Positions 44,844-53,677 are shown, numbered from the stretch's first letter. The stretch: 64,000 bases of DNA from CAWHHZ01 sp963829355 (GCA_963829355.1 CAWHHZ010000008.1:186001-250000), one strand, 5' to 3'. Program-made: numbers and translations. The notes: generated from the letters alone by a model not told the origin.

Positions 44844-47030
44844 ATGGTCGCAACGCCTCTCAGGGAAGAGATCGACAAGAACGGGCGAGTACCGGACGGT
44901 CGAACCTCGTCCGCAGCTCCGATCACCCTCAAACGTCGCCTTCTCGGCCTGCTTCTGCGATGGTTCATCCTCTTCCTCGTCGTTGCGATCATCGTGGGAG
45001 CCTGGATGCTCTCGCAGGTTCGTTCCTGGATGACCGAAGGGCACCGGCTCCTCGCCGAGACCGTCGCGGAATATGTCGACGCGACACTCTCAGATGCTCT
45101 GCGGGATCTCGAGCGTGTCTCGACCGAGCTTGGCGATATCGACACGAGTGCTGGCTCACGCCTCAGAGCCGCGAGACTCAGAAGTGTGTTCAATCACACG
45201 ACCTACATCATGGACAGCACCGGAGAAATCATCGTTTCTGATCCTGCCATGACTCGTTTCCCTGATGTCGAGTGGCGCCGGAAGCAGCTCGGACACACCG
45301 GTATCTCCTCGCGCAACGAACATCCGGCGGCACTCGTCGCAGTCAAGAGCTTCAGAAGAGATGGAAAACTGTACGCACTCGTCGCGGAGGCCCAGCCGAC
45401 GGGATCAGGTCTGAGTACGATGCTGCAGGATCTGGCGTCCGATCCCTCTCTTCATCTCGTCATCGTCGATTCGGATGCACGCGTTATCGCTGCTCCGAAC
45501 CAGCGGCAGATCGGCCGTGGGATGCACACAATCCCGGGGCTGCTCGATCGTATCGAAGCTCGCCTCCCCCTGATCTCTGAAAGCACCCACTGTCCGCTCT
45601 GCGCATACGAAGGAGGCTTCGACAAGCGCAACCTCGCCGTCATGGTCCCGCTCGACACTGCGCCGTGGGCAATCATCGTCCAGCAGCACGAACCGACGAT
45701 CCTCTCTCTCGCCGAAACGTTTCTCGTGGGGTTCGTATCGGTGACGTCCATTCTCGGATTCATGGGACTCCTCCTCTCCCGGAGCTTCTCTCAATCGGTA
45801 ATTTTCCCGATTCACGATCTGTCGGCCCAGGCGGAGCGTCTCACCGAGGGGGACCTCGAGTCACCGATCGAGGTCGAAGGTGACCTCGAGATCCAGGTGC
45901 TGGCCAACAGCCTCAACGACGCCCGCACGAAGATCCGCGATTCGATGGGCCAGTTGCGAGGTCTCAATGAGGAACTGGAAGTACAGGTTGATCAGCGGAC
46001 CGATGAGCTCAGAAGCAGGATCGAGGACCTTCGAATTCTGCTCGAGATCTCGACTCTTGCGGGTCACGAGCGCGACCCGCAGATATTCGTTCCGGCAGCC
46101 CTCGGAGAGCTCCAGCGAAAATTCTCGCTCGATCAGATCCTGCTGATTGCCATCGACGAAGACCTCGCGACCCGCCGGGTATTCACCGTCTCCGACGAGA
46201 CGCTGCCGGAATGGGCCGAAACTGGCAGCCCCCCTCCCGCGGACTGGCACAGCCGACAGCTCGTCCATCTCGATCGAAAGCAGGGCGAGCTCTTCTATCA
46301 CGACGGTCCGCCAGCCGACCATCCTCTTCTCGACGCGATGTGCAGAGAGATCGCCGGCGCACTTCACAGCGCCTCACTGCTCGAGCGGATCCTCGCGCAC
46401 GATGCGCGCCGTCAGGAACTGGTGCGCCGTCTTCTACAGGCGGGCGAGGAAGAGCGGCGAAGGATCGCCCGGGAGCTCCACGACGAGATCTCGCAGTTGC
46501 TCACGGTCATCCAGATTTCGCTCGAGCAGGTGCAATCGGGCGAGACGACCGAGGTGGAGCACACGCTCCAGATTCTCTCGCGCACTCAGACCGAGGTTCA
46601 TCGAATCATCCACGACCTGCGTCCCTCTCTCCTCGATGATCTCGGCCTCCCTGCGGCGGTGAAATGGTATGCAGAGAGCGATCTCCTGCGGCGTGGAATC
46701 CAGGTCGATTTCGAGGTCGAAGACGAGCTCGATCTTCCGGAGGAAGTGGAGATCACGGCATTCAGGATTCTTCAGGAGTGCATCACCAATATCCTCCGCC
46801 ATGCAAAGGCCCAGAACGTCTCGATCGAGCTCTTCAGGACATCCGACCGCCTCGAACTGATGGTGGAGGACGACGGCGTGGGCTTCGATCCCAGAACACA
46901 TCAGGATGGCTCAGGACTCACAGGTATGAAGGAACGGGCAGCTCTGGTGGGCGGTCGGATCCAGGTCGACAGCGATCCGGAACAGGGAACATCCGTACAC
47001 CTGACGATTCCATTGGAGAACTCTGTATGA
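44844..47030 (+). CDS. NarL-type sensor histidine kinase with periplasmic CPLC motif
   Basis: Membrane helix (about 35-57), a periplasmic dCache-like sensor (60-280), second helix (289-310), HAMP, coiled coil, GAF-like region (390-530), then a HisKA_3 domain with the phospho-His in RRIARELHDEISQLLTVIQ and an ATPase with VEDDGVGFDP and GSGLTGMKERAALVGG. The sensor carries a CPLC motif (about residues 248-251: STHCPLCAYEGG), which could bind heme or metal or respond to redox. ATG 44844 follows GGAAGGATC. It is translationally coupled to the response regulator and upstream of respiratory cytochrome genes. Confidence 0.92.
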   Translation: MVATPLREEIDKNGRVPDGRTSSAAPITLKRRLLGLLLRWFILFLVVAIIVGAWMLSQVRSWMTEGHRLLAETVAEYVDATLSDALRDLERVSTELGDIDTSAGSRLRAARLRSVFNHTTYIMDSTGEIIVSDPAMTRFPDVEWRRKQLGHTGISSRNEHPAALVAVKSFRRDGKLYALVAEAQPTGSGLSTMLQDLASDPSLHLVIVDSDARVIAAPNQRQIGRGMHTIPGLLDRIEARLPLISESTHCPLCAYEGGFDKRNLAVMVPLDTAPWAIIVQQHEPTILSLAETFLVGFVSVTSILGFMGLLLSRSFSQSVIFPIHDLSAQAERLTEGDLESPIEVEGDLEIQVLANSLNDARTKIRDSMGQLRGLNEELEVQVDQRTDELRSRIEDLRILLEISTLAGHERDPQIFVPAALGELQRKFSLDQILLIAIDEDLATRRVFTVSDETLPEWAETGSPPPADWHSRQLVHLDRKQGELFYHDGPPADHPLLDAMCREIAGALHSASLLERILAHDARRQELVRRLLQAGEEERRRIARELHDEISQLLTVIQISLEQVQSGETTEVEHTLQILSRTQTEVHRIIHDLRPSLLDDLGLPAAVKWYAESDLLRRGIQVDFEVEDELDLPEEVEITAFRILQECITNILRHAKAQNVSIELFRTSDRLELMVEDDGVGFDPRTHQDGSGLTGMKERAALVGGRIQVDSDPEQGTSVHLTIPLENSV

Positions 47031-47677
47031 TCCGGATTCTGATCGTCGACGATCACGACCTCGTAAGAGAAGGGGTGCGCGCGCTGCTCGAACGGGAAGC
47101 CGACTTCGAGGTGGTCGGGGATGTAGGAGACGGCCAGGAAGCGCTCCGCGTCGTCCGGCAACTGCGTCCGGAAGTCGTGCTGATGGACGTCAATCTTCCG
47201 GGAGGACTCGGCGGTCTCGAAACGGCCGAAGCAGTTCTCTCGGAGCTTCCCGAAACAAAGATCATCATGCTCACCCAGTACGAGAACCGCGAGTACATTC
47301 GACGAGCTCTGGGCATCGGCGCACAGGGGTATCTTCCGAAGCGGAGCGTGTCGCACGAACTGATCGATGCAATAAGAGCGGTCATGCGAGGACGGCGCTA
47401 TCTTCACCCCATCGCCGCAGACGAGCTCGTCGAGATCGCCTCCCGTGGCGAATCCCTCAAGGATAATACGGACGAGATCGAGAAGCTGACCCCGAGAGAG
47501 CGCCAGGTATTCAAGCTCCTCGCCGAAGGCAAGACGAGCCGAGAGATCGCCCGGTACCTCGGCGTCTCCATCAAGACCGCGATGAGCCACCGCTCCAATC
47601 TGATGACCAAACTTCACGCTCACTCCCGCGCCGAGCTGATCCGAATCGCGATTCGCAAAGGGATTCTCGAAGCGTAG
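47027..47677 (+). CDS. NarL/FixJ-type response regulator
   Basis: Receiver with LIVDDHDLVREG, phospho-Asp in VVLMDVNLPGGLGG, IIMLTQYEN and GYLPKRSV, then a LuxR-type DNA-binding domain: LTPRERQVFKLLAEGKTSREIARYLGVSIKTAMSHRSNLM. 216 residues. ATG 47027 overlaps the kinase stop (ATGA), so it is the cognate partner. Likely to control nearby respiratory or envelope genes. Confidence 0.95.
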   Translation: MIRILIVDDHDLVREGVRALLEREADFEVVGDVGDGQEALRVVRQLRPEVVLMDVNLPGGLGGLETAEAVLSELPETKIIMLTQYENREYIRRALGIGAQGYLPKRSVSHELIDAIRAVMRGRRYLHPIAADELVEIASRGESLKDNTDEIEKLTPRERQVFKLLAEGKTSREIARYLGVSIKTAMSHRSNLMTKLHAHSRAELIRIAIRKGILEA

Positions 47678-47688
47678 GGCAACTCGAC

Positions 47689-47738
47689 GGTTCAAGAGTG
47701 AACCTCTGAACTTCTGAACCCTTGAACCCTTGAACCCG
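47689..47738. repeat. Octamer array (TGAACCCT) between convergent genes
   Basis: Five 8-bp units, TGAACCTC, TGAACTTC, TGAACCCT, TGAACCCT, TGAACCCG (47699-47738), preceded by the inverted GGTTCAAGAG. It fills the 70 bp between the response-regulator stop and the stop of the convergent gene at 47748. Confidence 0.8.
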
Positions 47739-47747
47739 CCTCCTCGC

Positions 47748-48244
47748 TCACCTCACCTCCGTGAGCGGCACCAGGGTCGAGACGATCCTCAGTGCGTCCT
47801 CTCTCGAGAGGTCGGTCCGAAGAGTGAAGTTGATTTGCCGGGTTGTGCCGGCAGCGCAGACCACCTCTCCCCGTCGCCAGAGATGGAGCTGGCGATCGTC
47901 CGAGTTGCTCTGCATCATCCGGAACGTCGAATTCAGCGCCATTCGGCGGATCGTTCGACGAGCTCCAGAAAGCGCTCGTCCCGCCACACGATCGTCGCCT
48001 CCGGTTGCGGTTCGCGGACCGCACGGATCAGTGTCGGCGCGGTTCCCAGTTCCTCGGGATGATAGAGAGGCAGGCGCGCCGGGAATCCGGTGATCGCCTC
48101 GACCTCGGAAAGGTCGTCGAGCACGAAGGGCCCTGGCAAAACCTCCGGCTGAAGCACAGGGAGCAGAAAATGGACGGCACGCATCGCGATCCAGACGGTC
48201 GCGACGATAAGAATCAGGCTCGGCAGTCCCTTCAGCTTCGTCAT
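47748..48244 (-). CDS. Membrane-anchored protein of unknown function, one frameshift
   Basis: An N-terminal helix (GLPSLILIVATVWIAMRAVHFLL) and an outer region including FVLDDLSEVEAITGFPARLP and LPLYHPEELGTAPTLIR; the C-terminal part (TRQINFTLRTDLSREDALRI) is in another frame. Restoring one base near 47950 (ELVERS to RRMALNSTF) gives about 165 residues. It starts 9 bp after the metalloprotease gene and may be cotranscribed. Family not recognised. Confidence 0.6.
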
Positions 48245-48253
48245 CGAATCTCC

Positions 48254-49168
48254 TCAGATCACCCACGAGAGCATCACTGCCATCAGCGCCCCGGCCAGCA
48301 GAAGGGAAGTCGATGGAAGCTGCGCCAGACGATGCGATTCGCCCGATCGGCCGAGCAGGATGTCGATCCGTCTCTGCAGAACGCGACGCCGCGCTGAATC
48401 GTAACCCCCCACCGCCTCATAGATATCGAACAACACCCGCGCGAGAGGCCTCGGGTCACCGCCCTCTCCAACCGCCTCGGCATCACAGGCGATCTCGGTC
48501 TCTACGCCGTACTCCCTCGACACCCACATGGCGAATGGATTGGCAATCTGAACCAGACGTGCGGCGTACAACAGATGAACCCACCACCATCGAGAGGGGA
48601 TGAGGTGGGCGTGCTCATGACGCACCACGGCGTGCATCTCCTCCTGTTCCAGCGACTCGGCGAGACTGGCTGACAGGTACAGTTTCGGCCGCGCCGGCGT
48701 TCCGCCAGCCGCGGCCGCAAGGTGATCGTGGATCATGATGACCTCGACATCCTGCCAGCCCGGCTGCGCGCGCGCAGTTTCCAGAAGTTCTGAGGGAGCT
48801 TCATGATCGGATCGCTTCGGCGGAAAGAAGCTGGGGATGACTTCCTGGAGCAGGGTCATCACGGCGGTGATGATGGCGACGGCAGCCACGAGGTGAGCTA
48901 CCTCATATCCTCCGGCGACCGGAATCCTGAGAAGGCGGAAGCTGTCGAACCAGGCGCTCTCCGGTTCTGCCAGCCGCCGCAACAGTGCGACCGTCGCGGT
49001 CGCGAGGGGGAACACGAGAATCATCGAAAGCAACCAGCGTCGGGAGCGGCCGGGCGCGAGAGCCTGGGATCTGGTCCAGGCAAAGAATACGAGGCCCATC
49101 AGAAACGAGTGAAGGGCCACCTGCCATAGCCAGGTGGCCCCCATTGTCAGTAGCTGTGCCCCGGTCAT
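48254..49168 (-). CDS. M48/M56-like membrane zinc metalloprotease
   Basis: 304 residues with about four membrane helices. The zinc motif HEHAH (VVRHEHAHLIPSRWWWVH) is followed by the third ligand region VETEIACDAEAVGEG, a layout like BlaR1/M56 and HtpX-type M48 peptidases. No sensor or repressor gene adjoins, so its substrate is unknown. Its ATG overlaps the cytochrome b stop (ATGA at 49165), so it is cotranscribed with the cytochromes and might mature or turn over envelope proteins. Confidence 0.8.
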   Translation of the reverse strand: MTGAQLLTMGATWLWQVALHSFLMGLVFFAWTRSQALAPGRSRRWLLSMILVFPLATATVALLRRLAEPESAWFDSFRLLRIPVAGGYEVAHLVAAVAIITAVMTLLQEVIPSFFPPKRSDHEAPSELLETARAQPGWQDVEVIMIHDHLAAAAGGTPARPKLYLSASLAESLEQEEMHAVVRHEHAHLIPSRWWWVHLLYAARLVQIANPFAMWVSREYGVETEIACDAEAVGEGGDPRPLARVLFDIYEAVGGYDSARRRVLQRRIDILLGRSGESHRLAQLPSTSLLLAGALMAVMLSWVI

Positions 49169-49908
49169 TGATCAGCGGCGAGCGACTCTCCTCCCGTTTC
49201 ACCGTGCTCGTTTCCGTGCGCGGGGATCTCTCCGAAGATCTCCTCGAACTCGAGCGGATGTTCATGGGCGAGTCGTTCTCTGCTGATCTTACCTGTGAAG
49301 ATACTCGTATCAAAAGGAAACACGTCCGGGTTGAGGTGGGCGCCGTAGAGATGCCAGACCAGAATGATCAGCATCGCGAGCAGCGCCTCGTTGCTGTGCA
49401 TCACCTTGGCGGCCGGAATCAGCTCCGCCGGCAGAACCCGTGACATCAGAATCGGGTAGTAGAGGATGAAGCCGCTCCCGACCATGATGATGCTTCCGAA
49501 AATCAGCCCCCAATACTCGAACTTCTGCCGGTAGTCGTAGCGTCCGAACAGCGGCGGATTCTGCTTCGCTCCGAGGTAATAGCGGAGATTGTCGATTGCA
49601 TCGGTGAAGTCTTTTCGTGTGAGGAACATCGTCGGTTTGCTCTCGCGTCGGACGATCTGGGCGACGGCAACCGCGATATGGGCGACCGTCATTGCCGCGA
49701 AGACGAGACCCGAGATCCTGTGGATCCAGCGGGTGACGAAGATGCCGCCGAATACATCGATGATCCATCGGCTGATCTCCGCGTGCGGCCACTTCTGCGG
49801 CATTCCCGTCGTCAGTAGCAGCACGAACAGCAGGATCATGACCGCATGCTGGAAGATCGCCCAGCTCGAAAACCGGCGGACAGGTGCGTGAGACTTTTCT
49901 GCTTTCAT
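49165..49908 (-). CDS. Cytochrome b561-type membrane subunit
   Basis: Four membrane helices with histidines placed for two b hemes: AIFQHAVMILLFVLLLTTG, WIHRISGLVFAAMTVAHIAVAV and MHSNEALLAMLIILVWHLYGAHLNP. It resembles the membrane anchors of formate dehydrogenase and Ni-Fe hydrogenase. 247 residues from ATG 49908, with GGAGG upstream. With the nine-heme cytochrome c it could oxidise or reduce quinol and pass electrons to or from the periplasm. Confidence 0.9.
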   Translation of the reverse strand: MKAEKSHAPVRRFSSWAIFQHAVMILLFVLLLTTGMPQKWPHAEISRWIIDVFGGIFVTRWIHRISGLVFAAMTVAHIAVAVAQIVRRESKPTMFLTRKDFTDAIDNLRYYLGAKQNPPLFGRYDYRQKFEYWGLIFGSIIMVGSGFILYYPILMSRVLPAELIPAAKVMHSNEALLAMLIILVWHLYGAHLNPDVFPFDTSIFTGKISRERLAHEHPLEFEEIFGEIPAHGNEHGETGGESLAADQ

Positions 49909-49922
49909 GATGTCGATCCTCC

Positions 49923-51014
49923 TCAGCGCCTTGTCGCGACCCGGTAGAGATGAAGCCCGACCTGCAGAGCCAGCCCCAGCACCATGAACGGGATGAAGAA
50001 TTTGTAGCCGAGCTCGATCAGGTACACGAGCGGCGCATGTGTGAGACTTGGCCGGTAGTGCGAGAGCCACGCGTCCTGAAAGTCCGGCGCGGCGCCTTCA
50101 TGGCAATCCGCGCAGACCTGCCGGACCTTCTCCTTCATCTCCCCCTGAGCCATCGTGGCCGGCGACCGGATGTCATGCACTCCGTGACAATCCACGCACG
50201 TGACGACCAGTTGCCGCTCGTCCACGCTTCCTCGATCAGCAAGCGCCGCGGTGACGCCGTGGAAATCCGACATATAGGTCGACGCGACGTCGGTAGGAAT
50301 GCCGAACGGCTTCATCAGAACTGCGTCGCCATGACAGTTGATGCAGATCTCCGGCGTGCTCATGTGGAATGCCGCGGTACCCGGATCCGCGATCGAGTGT
50401 GCATTGTGACAATCGGTGCATGTCGGAACCGCCTGGATCCCCTCCTCGATCAGGGCCTGACCATGCACGCTCTGTTCGTAGACTTCGAACACGTCGTAAT
50501 GACAGGTGGCGCAGCTCCTCGACATCATCGCTTCCTTCTCATGCGGATCGCTGATGTCATGAGCGCCGTGGCAGTCCGTGCAGACGGGAGCGTTACTCTC
50601 ACCCCCCTCGAGCAGCTTGTAGTGAATGCTCTCGAGCATTCTCGTGTAGGTGTCGAAGTGGCAGGATCGGCAGACGTCATAACGTGCCCTGACATAGGCA
50701 GAACGGCTCTCGAACGTGACACCGGCGGGGTGCACTGAATCGTCTTCGTATCCTTCGTGACAGTCTGTGCAGACGAGCTGGTTTCCGTGGATCGAGCTCA
50801 TGAACGGGTCGGCGGAGACAGCGATCGACATCTCCTTTCCGTTCTCCAGCTCCATGGTCATCGACTCGTCGTCATGACACATCAGGCAGTACTCCACTGC
50901 CTCGGAGACCTCCTGCCCATAAGACGTTGCAACGCCGAAAAACGGAATGGCCAGGACTGCCAGTACCGCTCGGTGCCACCGGATGCCATTCCGGCGGACT
51001 CTCTTACTCCACAT
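49923..51014 (-). CDS. Nine-heme cytochrome c with C-terminal membrane anchor
   Basis: A signal peptide (AVLAVLAIPFFGVATSYG) and nine CxxCH motifs: CLMCH, CTDCH, CRSCH, CTDCH, CATCH, CTDCH, CINCH, CVDCH, CADCH. A C-terminal helix (GYKFFIPFMVLGLALQVGLHLYRV) anchors it. 363 residues. The heme spacing recalls cytochrome c3-like and NrfH/OmcA-type electron carriers. It lies 14 bp upstream of the cytochrome b gene, so the pair probably forms a quinone-linked periplasmic electron conduit; the final acceptor is not encoded here. Confidence 0.95.
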   Translation of the reverse strand: MWSKRVRRNGIRWHRAVLAVLAIPFFGVATSYGQEVSEAVEYCLMCHDDESMTMELENGKEMSIAVSADPFMSSIHGNQLVCTDCHEGYEDDSVHPAGVTFESRSAYVRARYDVCRSCHFDTYTRMLESIHYKLLEGGESNAPVCTDCHGAHDISDPHEKEAMMSRSCATCHYDVFEVYEQSVHGQALIEEGIQAVPTCTDCHNAHSIADPGTAAFHMSTPEICINCHGDAVLMKPFGIPTDVASTYMSDFHGVTAALADRGSVDERQLVVTCVDCHGVHDIRSPATMAQGEMKEKVRQVCADCHEGAAPDFQDAWLSHYRPSLTHAPLVYLIELGYKFFIPFMVLGLALQVGLHLYRVATRR

Positions 51015-51035
51015 GTCTTTCCTCCAGCAGAGCGC

Positions 51036-51066
51036 AAAACTCGACCCGGACCTGTGTCCGGGTCGA
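51036..51066 (-). terminator. Terminator after first small membrane gene
   Basis: Stem CGACCCGGAC / GTCCGGGTCG with a 4-base loop (51042-51065); on the minus strand it is followed by GTTTTG. It lies 24 bp after the stop of the gene at 51090, and upstream of the cytochrome c gene. Confidence 0.75.
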
Positions 51067-51089
51067 TTTCGTGGGACGTTTTCGAGGCT

Positions 51090-51506
51090 CTACTTGTCGT
51101 TCTGGTCGAGCTGCCGGCGAACCTCGTCGGCCCATTCGCTGTCCTCGGCGGCTGGCTTCTCACTCTTTGCCTGACCACGTCGGCCGCGGCTGAGGAAAGC
51201 CAGAGCAGGCTGCCACACCGGGCGGACGGCGCGTCCAGCGCTGTTGAGGATGATCGCGGTGATGTGTGCTGCCCACTTGAGCATCAGAGCGCCGATCAGC
51301 ACGAATCCGATGAGCGGGAGGAACAGAGCGAAAGCGCCGCCGATTACCGGGGCGACGATCAACATGAAGAGCGCGGGGACGTTCCGCCACGTCTCAGTCT
51401 CGGGCCCGGGGAGGGGCGATTCCTCGTCGAGCGAGGTGAAGCTGAGGTTGCGGAAGTTGAAGTAGATTCCAGGTCCTGCCAGTTCGTTGCCGTTGTACCG
51501 TGTCAT
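51090..51506 (-). CDS. Small two-helix membrane protein, paralogue 1
   Basis: 138 residues: MTRYNGNELAGPGIYFNFRN, LSFTSLDEESPLPGPETE, then a hydrophobic pair (VPALFMLIVAPVIGGAFALF, IGFVLIGALM) and a charged tail (EDSEWADEVRRQLDQNDK). It differs from the copy at 51829 at 17 of 138 positions. Similar PGIYFN...PLPG proteins occur near cytochrome genes in other bacteria as far as I recall; no function is known to me. Start preceded by AAGGGAG. Confidence 0.85.
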   Translation of the reverse strand: MTRYNGNELAGPGIYFNFRNLSFTSLDEESPLPGPETETWRNVPALFMLIVAPVIGGAFALFLPLIGFVLIGALMLKWAAHITAIILNSAGRAVRPVWQPALAFLSRGRRGQAKSEKPAAEDSEWADEVRRQLDQNDK

Positions 51507-51717
51507 TGTCGTAACTCCCTTCTTTCACTACTAAAGATAGGCTTCCACACACGGCATCACACTCGGTCAAATGCCCTAGATCCGTCTCGGCAATCACCTA
51601 TTTTTCAGATTTTTGCCCAGGAACGCCGACATCTTGCCTGCGAGATTGGAGTCGAATCGGGAAAAAGGCGGAGACCGTACCGGCCTGCAGCGCAGCAGGC
51701 GAGGGCCGCAGGCCCTC

Positions 51718-51760
51718 ACGACACCGACGAACGCCGGAGGCGCTACGTCAGCGTTCCGTC
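51718..51760. repeat. Duplicated 3' tail of the HlyD gene
   Basis: ACGCCGGAGGCGCTACGTCA and the following CGTTCCGTC match 52356-52400, which contains the last codons and stop of the HlyD-type gene. The copy here is non-coding. It marks one edge of the tandem duplication that produced the two small membrane genes. About 100 bp beside it (51620-51717) include hairpins such as GAGGGCC-GCA-GGCCCTC. Confidence 0.75.
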
Positions 51761-51761
51761 C

Positions 51762-51800
51762 GCAAAAACAAATCGACCCGGACACACCGCCCGGGCCGAT
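51762..51800 (-). terminator. Terminator after second small membrane gene
   Basis: Stem ATCGACCCGG / CCGGGCCGAT with one mismatch and a 9-base loop (51772-51800), followed on the minus strand by ATTTGTTTTTG. It is the counterpart of the terminator at 51036 and belongs to the duplicated unit. Confidence 0.65.
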
Positions 51801-51828
51801 CTCGGAAAGCTGTTCCTCTGTTGGGGAT

Positions 51829-52245
51829 CTACTTGTCGTTCTCGTCGAGCTGTCTGCGAACCTCGTCAGCCCATTCGCTGTCCTCGGCGGCAGGCTTTTC
51901 ACTCTTTGTCTCACCGCGACGCCCGCGGCTCAGGAACGCCAGAGCTGGCTGCCACACCGGGCGCGCGGCTCGTCCTGCGCTGCTGAGCGCCGTGGCCGCG
52001 ATGCGAGCTGCCCACCTCGTCATCAGCGCACCGATCAGGACGAATCCGATGAGGGGGAGGAAAAGTGCGAAGGCGCCGCCGATTACCGGGGCGACGATCA
52101 ACATGAAGAGCGCAGGGACGTTCCGCCACGTATCCGTCTCGGGCCCGGGAAGGCGCGATTCCTCGTCGAGCGATGCAAAGCTCAGGTGGCGGAAGTTGAA
52201 GTAGATTCCAGGTCCTGCGATGTCGTTGCCGTTGTACCGTGTCAT
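51829..52245 (-). CDS. Small two-helix membrane protein, paralogue 2
   Basis: 138 residues, 121 identical to the protein at 51090. The upstream regions of the two genes are also alike (GATCTAGGG, TGACCGAGTGTGATGCCGTG, then CCTATCTT and AAAGAAGGGAG), so promoters and ribosome sites were copied too. Changes concentrate in the second helix (AARIAATALSSAG versus AAHITAIILNSAG). Function unknown. Confidence 0.85.
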   Translation of the reverse strand: MTRYNGNDIAGPGIYFNFRHLSFASLDEESRLPGPETDTWRNVPALFMLIVAPVIGGAFALFLPLIGFVLIGALMTRWAARIAATALSSAGRAARPVWQPALAFLSRGRRGETKSEKPAAEDSEWADEVRRQLDENDK

Positions 52246-52387
52246 TGTCGTATCTCCCTTCTTTCACTACTCAAGATAGGCCTCTCCGCACGGCATCACA
52301 CTCGGTCAGACACCCTAGATCCACCTCGCCAGTCACCTATTTTTCGAATTGAAAGACACGACGCCGGCGAACGCCGGAGGCGCTGCG

Positions 52388-53560
52388 TCAGCGTTCCGTC
52401 ACCGAGGCCCCTTCGCTCAGAGCATTGCTGGGATGGAGAACCACGACATCGCCTTCCTCGAGCCCGGAGACGACCTCCGCGGTGAGGTCGGTCTGGTGGC
52501 CGATCTTCACGTCTCGAACCGCAACCGTGTCGCCCTCGACGACGAACAGCGCCCACTGGTCGTTCTTGCGGAAGAGGGTACTGATCGGCACCTGCAAGGC
52601 ATCTTCGGCGCTCCAGATCAGCACGCGGGCCTCCACCCGGTACCCGTCTCCGAGAGAGGAGGGCACCTCTGCCAGATCCACGACCACGTTCACCCGCTGC
52701 TCTTCGATACCGAGCGCCGAGATCTTCGTGAACCCGGACGGCTCGACGGTGCGAACCGTTCCCTTCAGTGACTCGGGCCCTCCCCAGTCCTCGATGATCA
52801 CCGGATCGCCGGGAGCGACCTTCACGGCTTCTTTCGAGAGCATCTCGATGACGACCTCGATCTGGCGGGCGTTTGAGATCTCGAGAAGACGCTCCCCGGG
52901 TTGAACGACGCGCCCGCTTCTGTCCGGTACCGCAAACACCTCACCCTCGACGGGGGAGCGAACCTCGATCAGCCCGGTGCCTCCCGGTGAGCGCCCCGAT
53001 ATCAGTCCCGCCCGCGCGGCTTCGAACTGGGCAACAGCGACACGCTCACGGTCCCGCGCCGCTTCGAGCTCCTCCCGCGCAGTCGCTTCCGCAGTCTCCG
53101 CCCTCTCCAGATCCTCCGCCGAGACCACTCCCTCGCTGGCAAGAGCGGCCATTCTGCGCCGCTCGCTGACCGCCAGCGAAAGCGCAGACTCGGCGCCGGA
53201 CACCATCGCACGCGCCTCCCCCACGGCCGATTCCGCCCCAGCGACCTGAGCCGCGATCTCCTTCTGCTTCCGCTGATCGAGCGGTAGAGGCTCAATGACG
53301 GCGACAACGTCACCCTCGGCGACGCGATCACCCTCCCGAAGGTCGATCCGGCGCAACTCGCCTGCCACTGGCGCCGTTACCGTAAAACGATCCCGGACCC
53401 GCGTCTCCCCCTTCTCGTCGATCGTCACCCGCATCGGTCCACGCTCCGCGACCGCCGTGTCCACCTCGATCGGATCAGGTAGAAGCGACATGACGATCAC
53501 GACCACGATCAGAAGCCCGATCGCCGCATAGATCAAAGTTCTCGTCTCAGGTCTCTTCAT
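52388..53560 (-). CDS. HlyD/MacA-type periplasmic adaptor
   Basis: A membrane anchor (TLIYAAIGLLIVVVIVMSLLP), a lipoyl-like half-motif (DRFTVTAPVAGELRRIDLREGD), a long coiled coil (about 100-200: VGEARAMVSGAESALSLAVSERRR), the second half-motif (IEVRSPVEGEVFAVPDRSG) and beta-barrel domains. ATG 53560 (MKRPETRTLI) is preferred; a longer frame adds seven residues. It lies downstream of a two-FtsX-domain permease and an ATPase, forming a MacAB/DevBCA-like exporter. Substrate unknown. Confidence 0.9.
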   Translation of the reverse strand: MKRPETRTLIYAAIGLLIVVVIVMSLLPDPIEVDTAVAERGPMRVTIDEKGETRVRDRFTVTAPVAGELRRIDLREGDRVAEGDVVAVIEPLPLDQRKQKEIAAQVAGAESAVGEARAMVSGAESALSLAVSERRRMAALASEGVVSAEDLERAETAEATAREELEAARDRERVAVAQFEAARAGLISGRSPGGTGLIEVRSPVEGEVFAVPDRSGRVVQPGERLLEISNARQIEVVIEMLSKEAVKVAPGDPVIIEDWGGPESLKGTVRTVEPSGFTKISALGIEEQRVNVVVDLAEVPSSLGDGYRVEARVLIWSAEDALQVPISTLFRKNDQWALFVVEGDTVAVRDVKIGHQTDLTAEVVSGLEEGDVVVLHPSNALSEGASVTER

Positions 53561-53633
53561 CAACAAGCCCACCCCGCACAAGGATAGCGTTCACTCTCAT
53601 CATTCCGTTCACAACTCAGCGTTACCGCCATAC

Positions 53634-53675
53634 TTTCATCGTTCATCGTTCATCGTTCATCGTTCATCTTTCACC
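53634..53675. repeat. Heptamer array (GTTCATC) after permease stop
   Basis: Units TTTCATC, GTTCATC four times, TTTCACC. It ends two bases before the permease stop codon (53678), so in the mRNA it begins directly after translation ends. No REP element or second arm is present here, although GTTCACT-like fragments lie near 53589. Confidence 0.85.
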
Positions 53676-53677
53676 CC

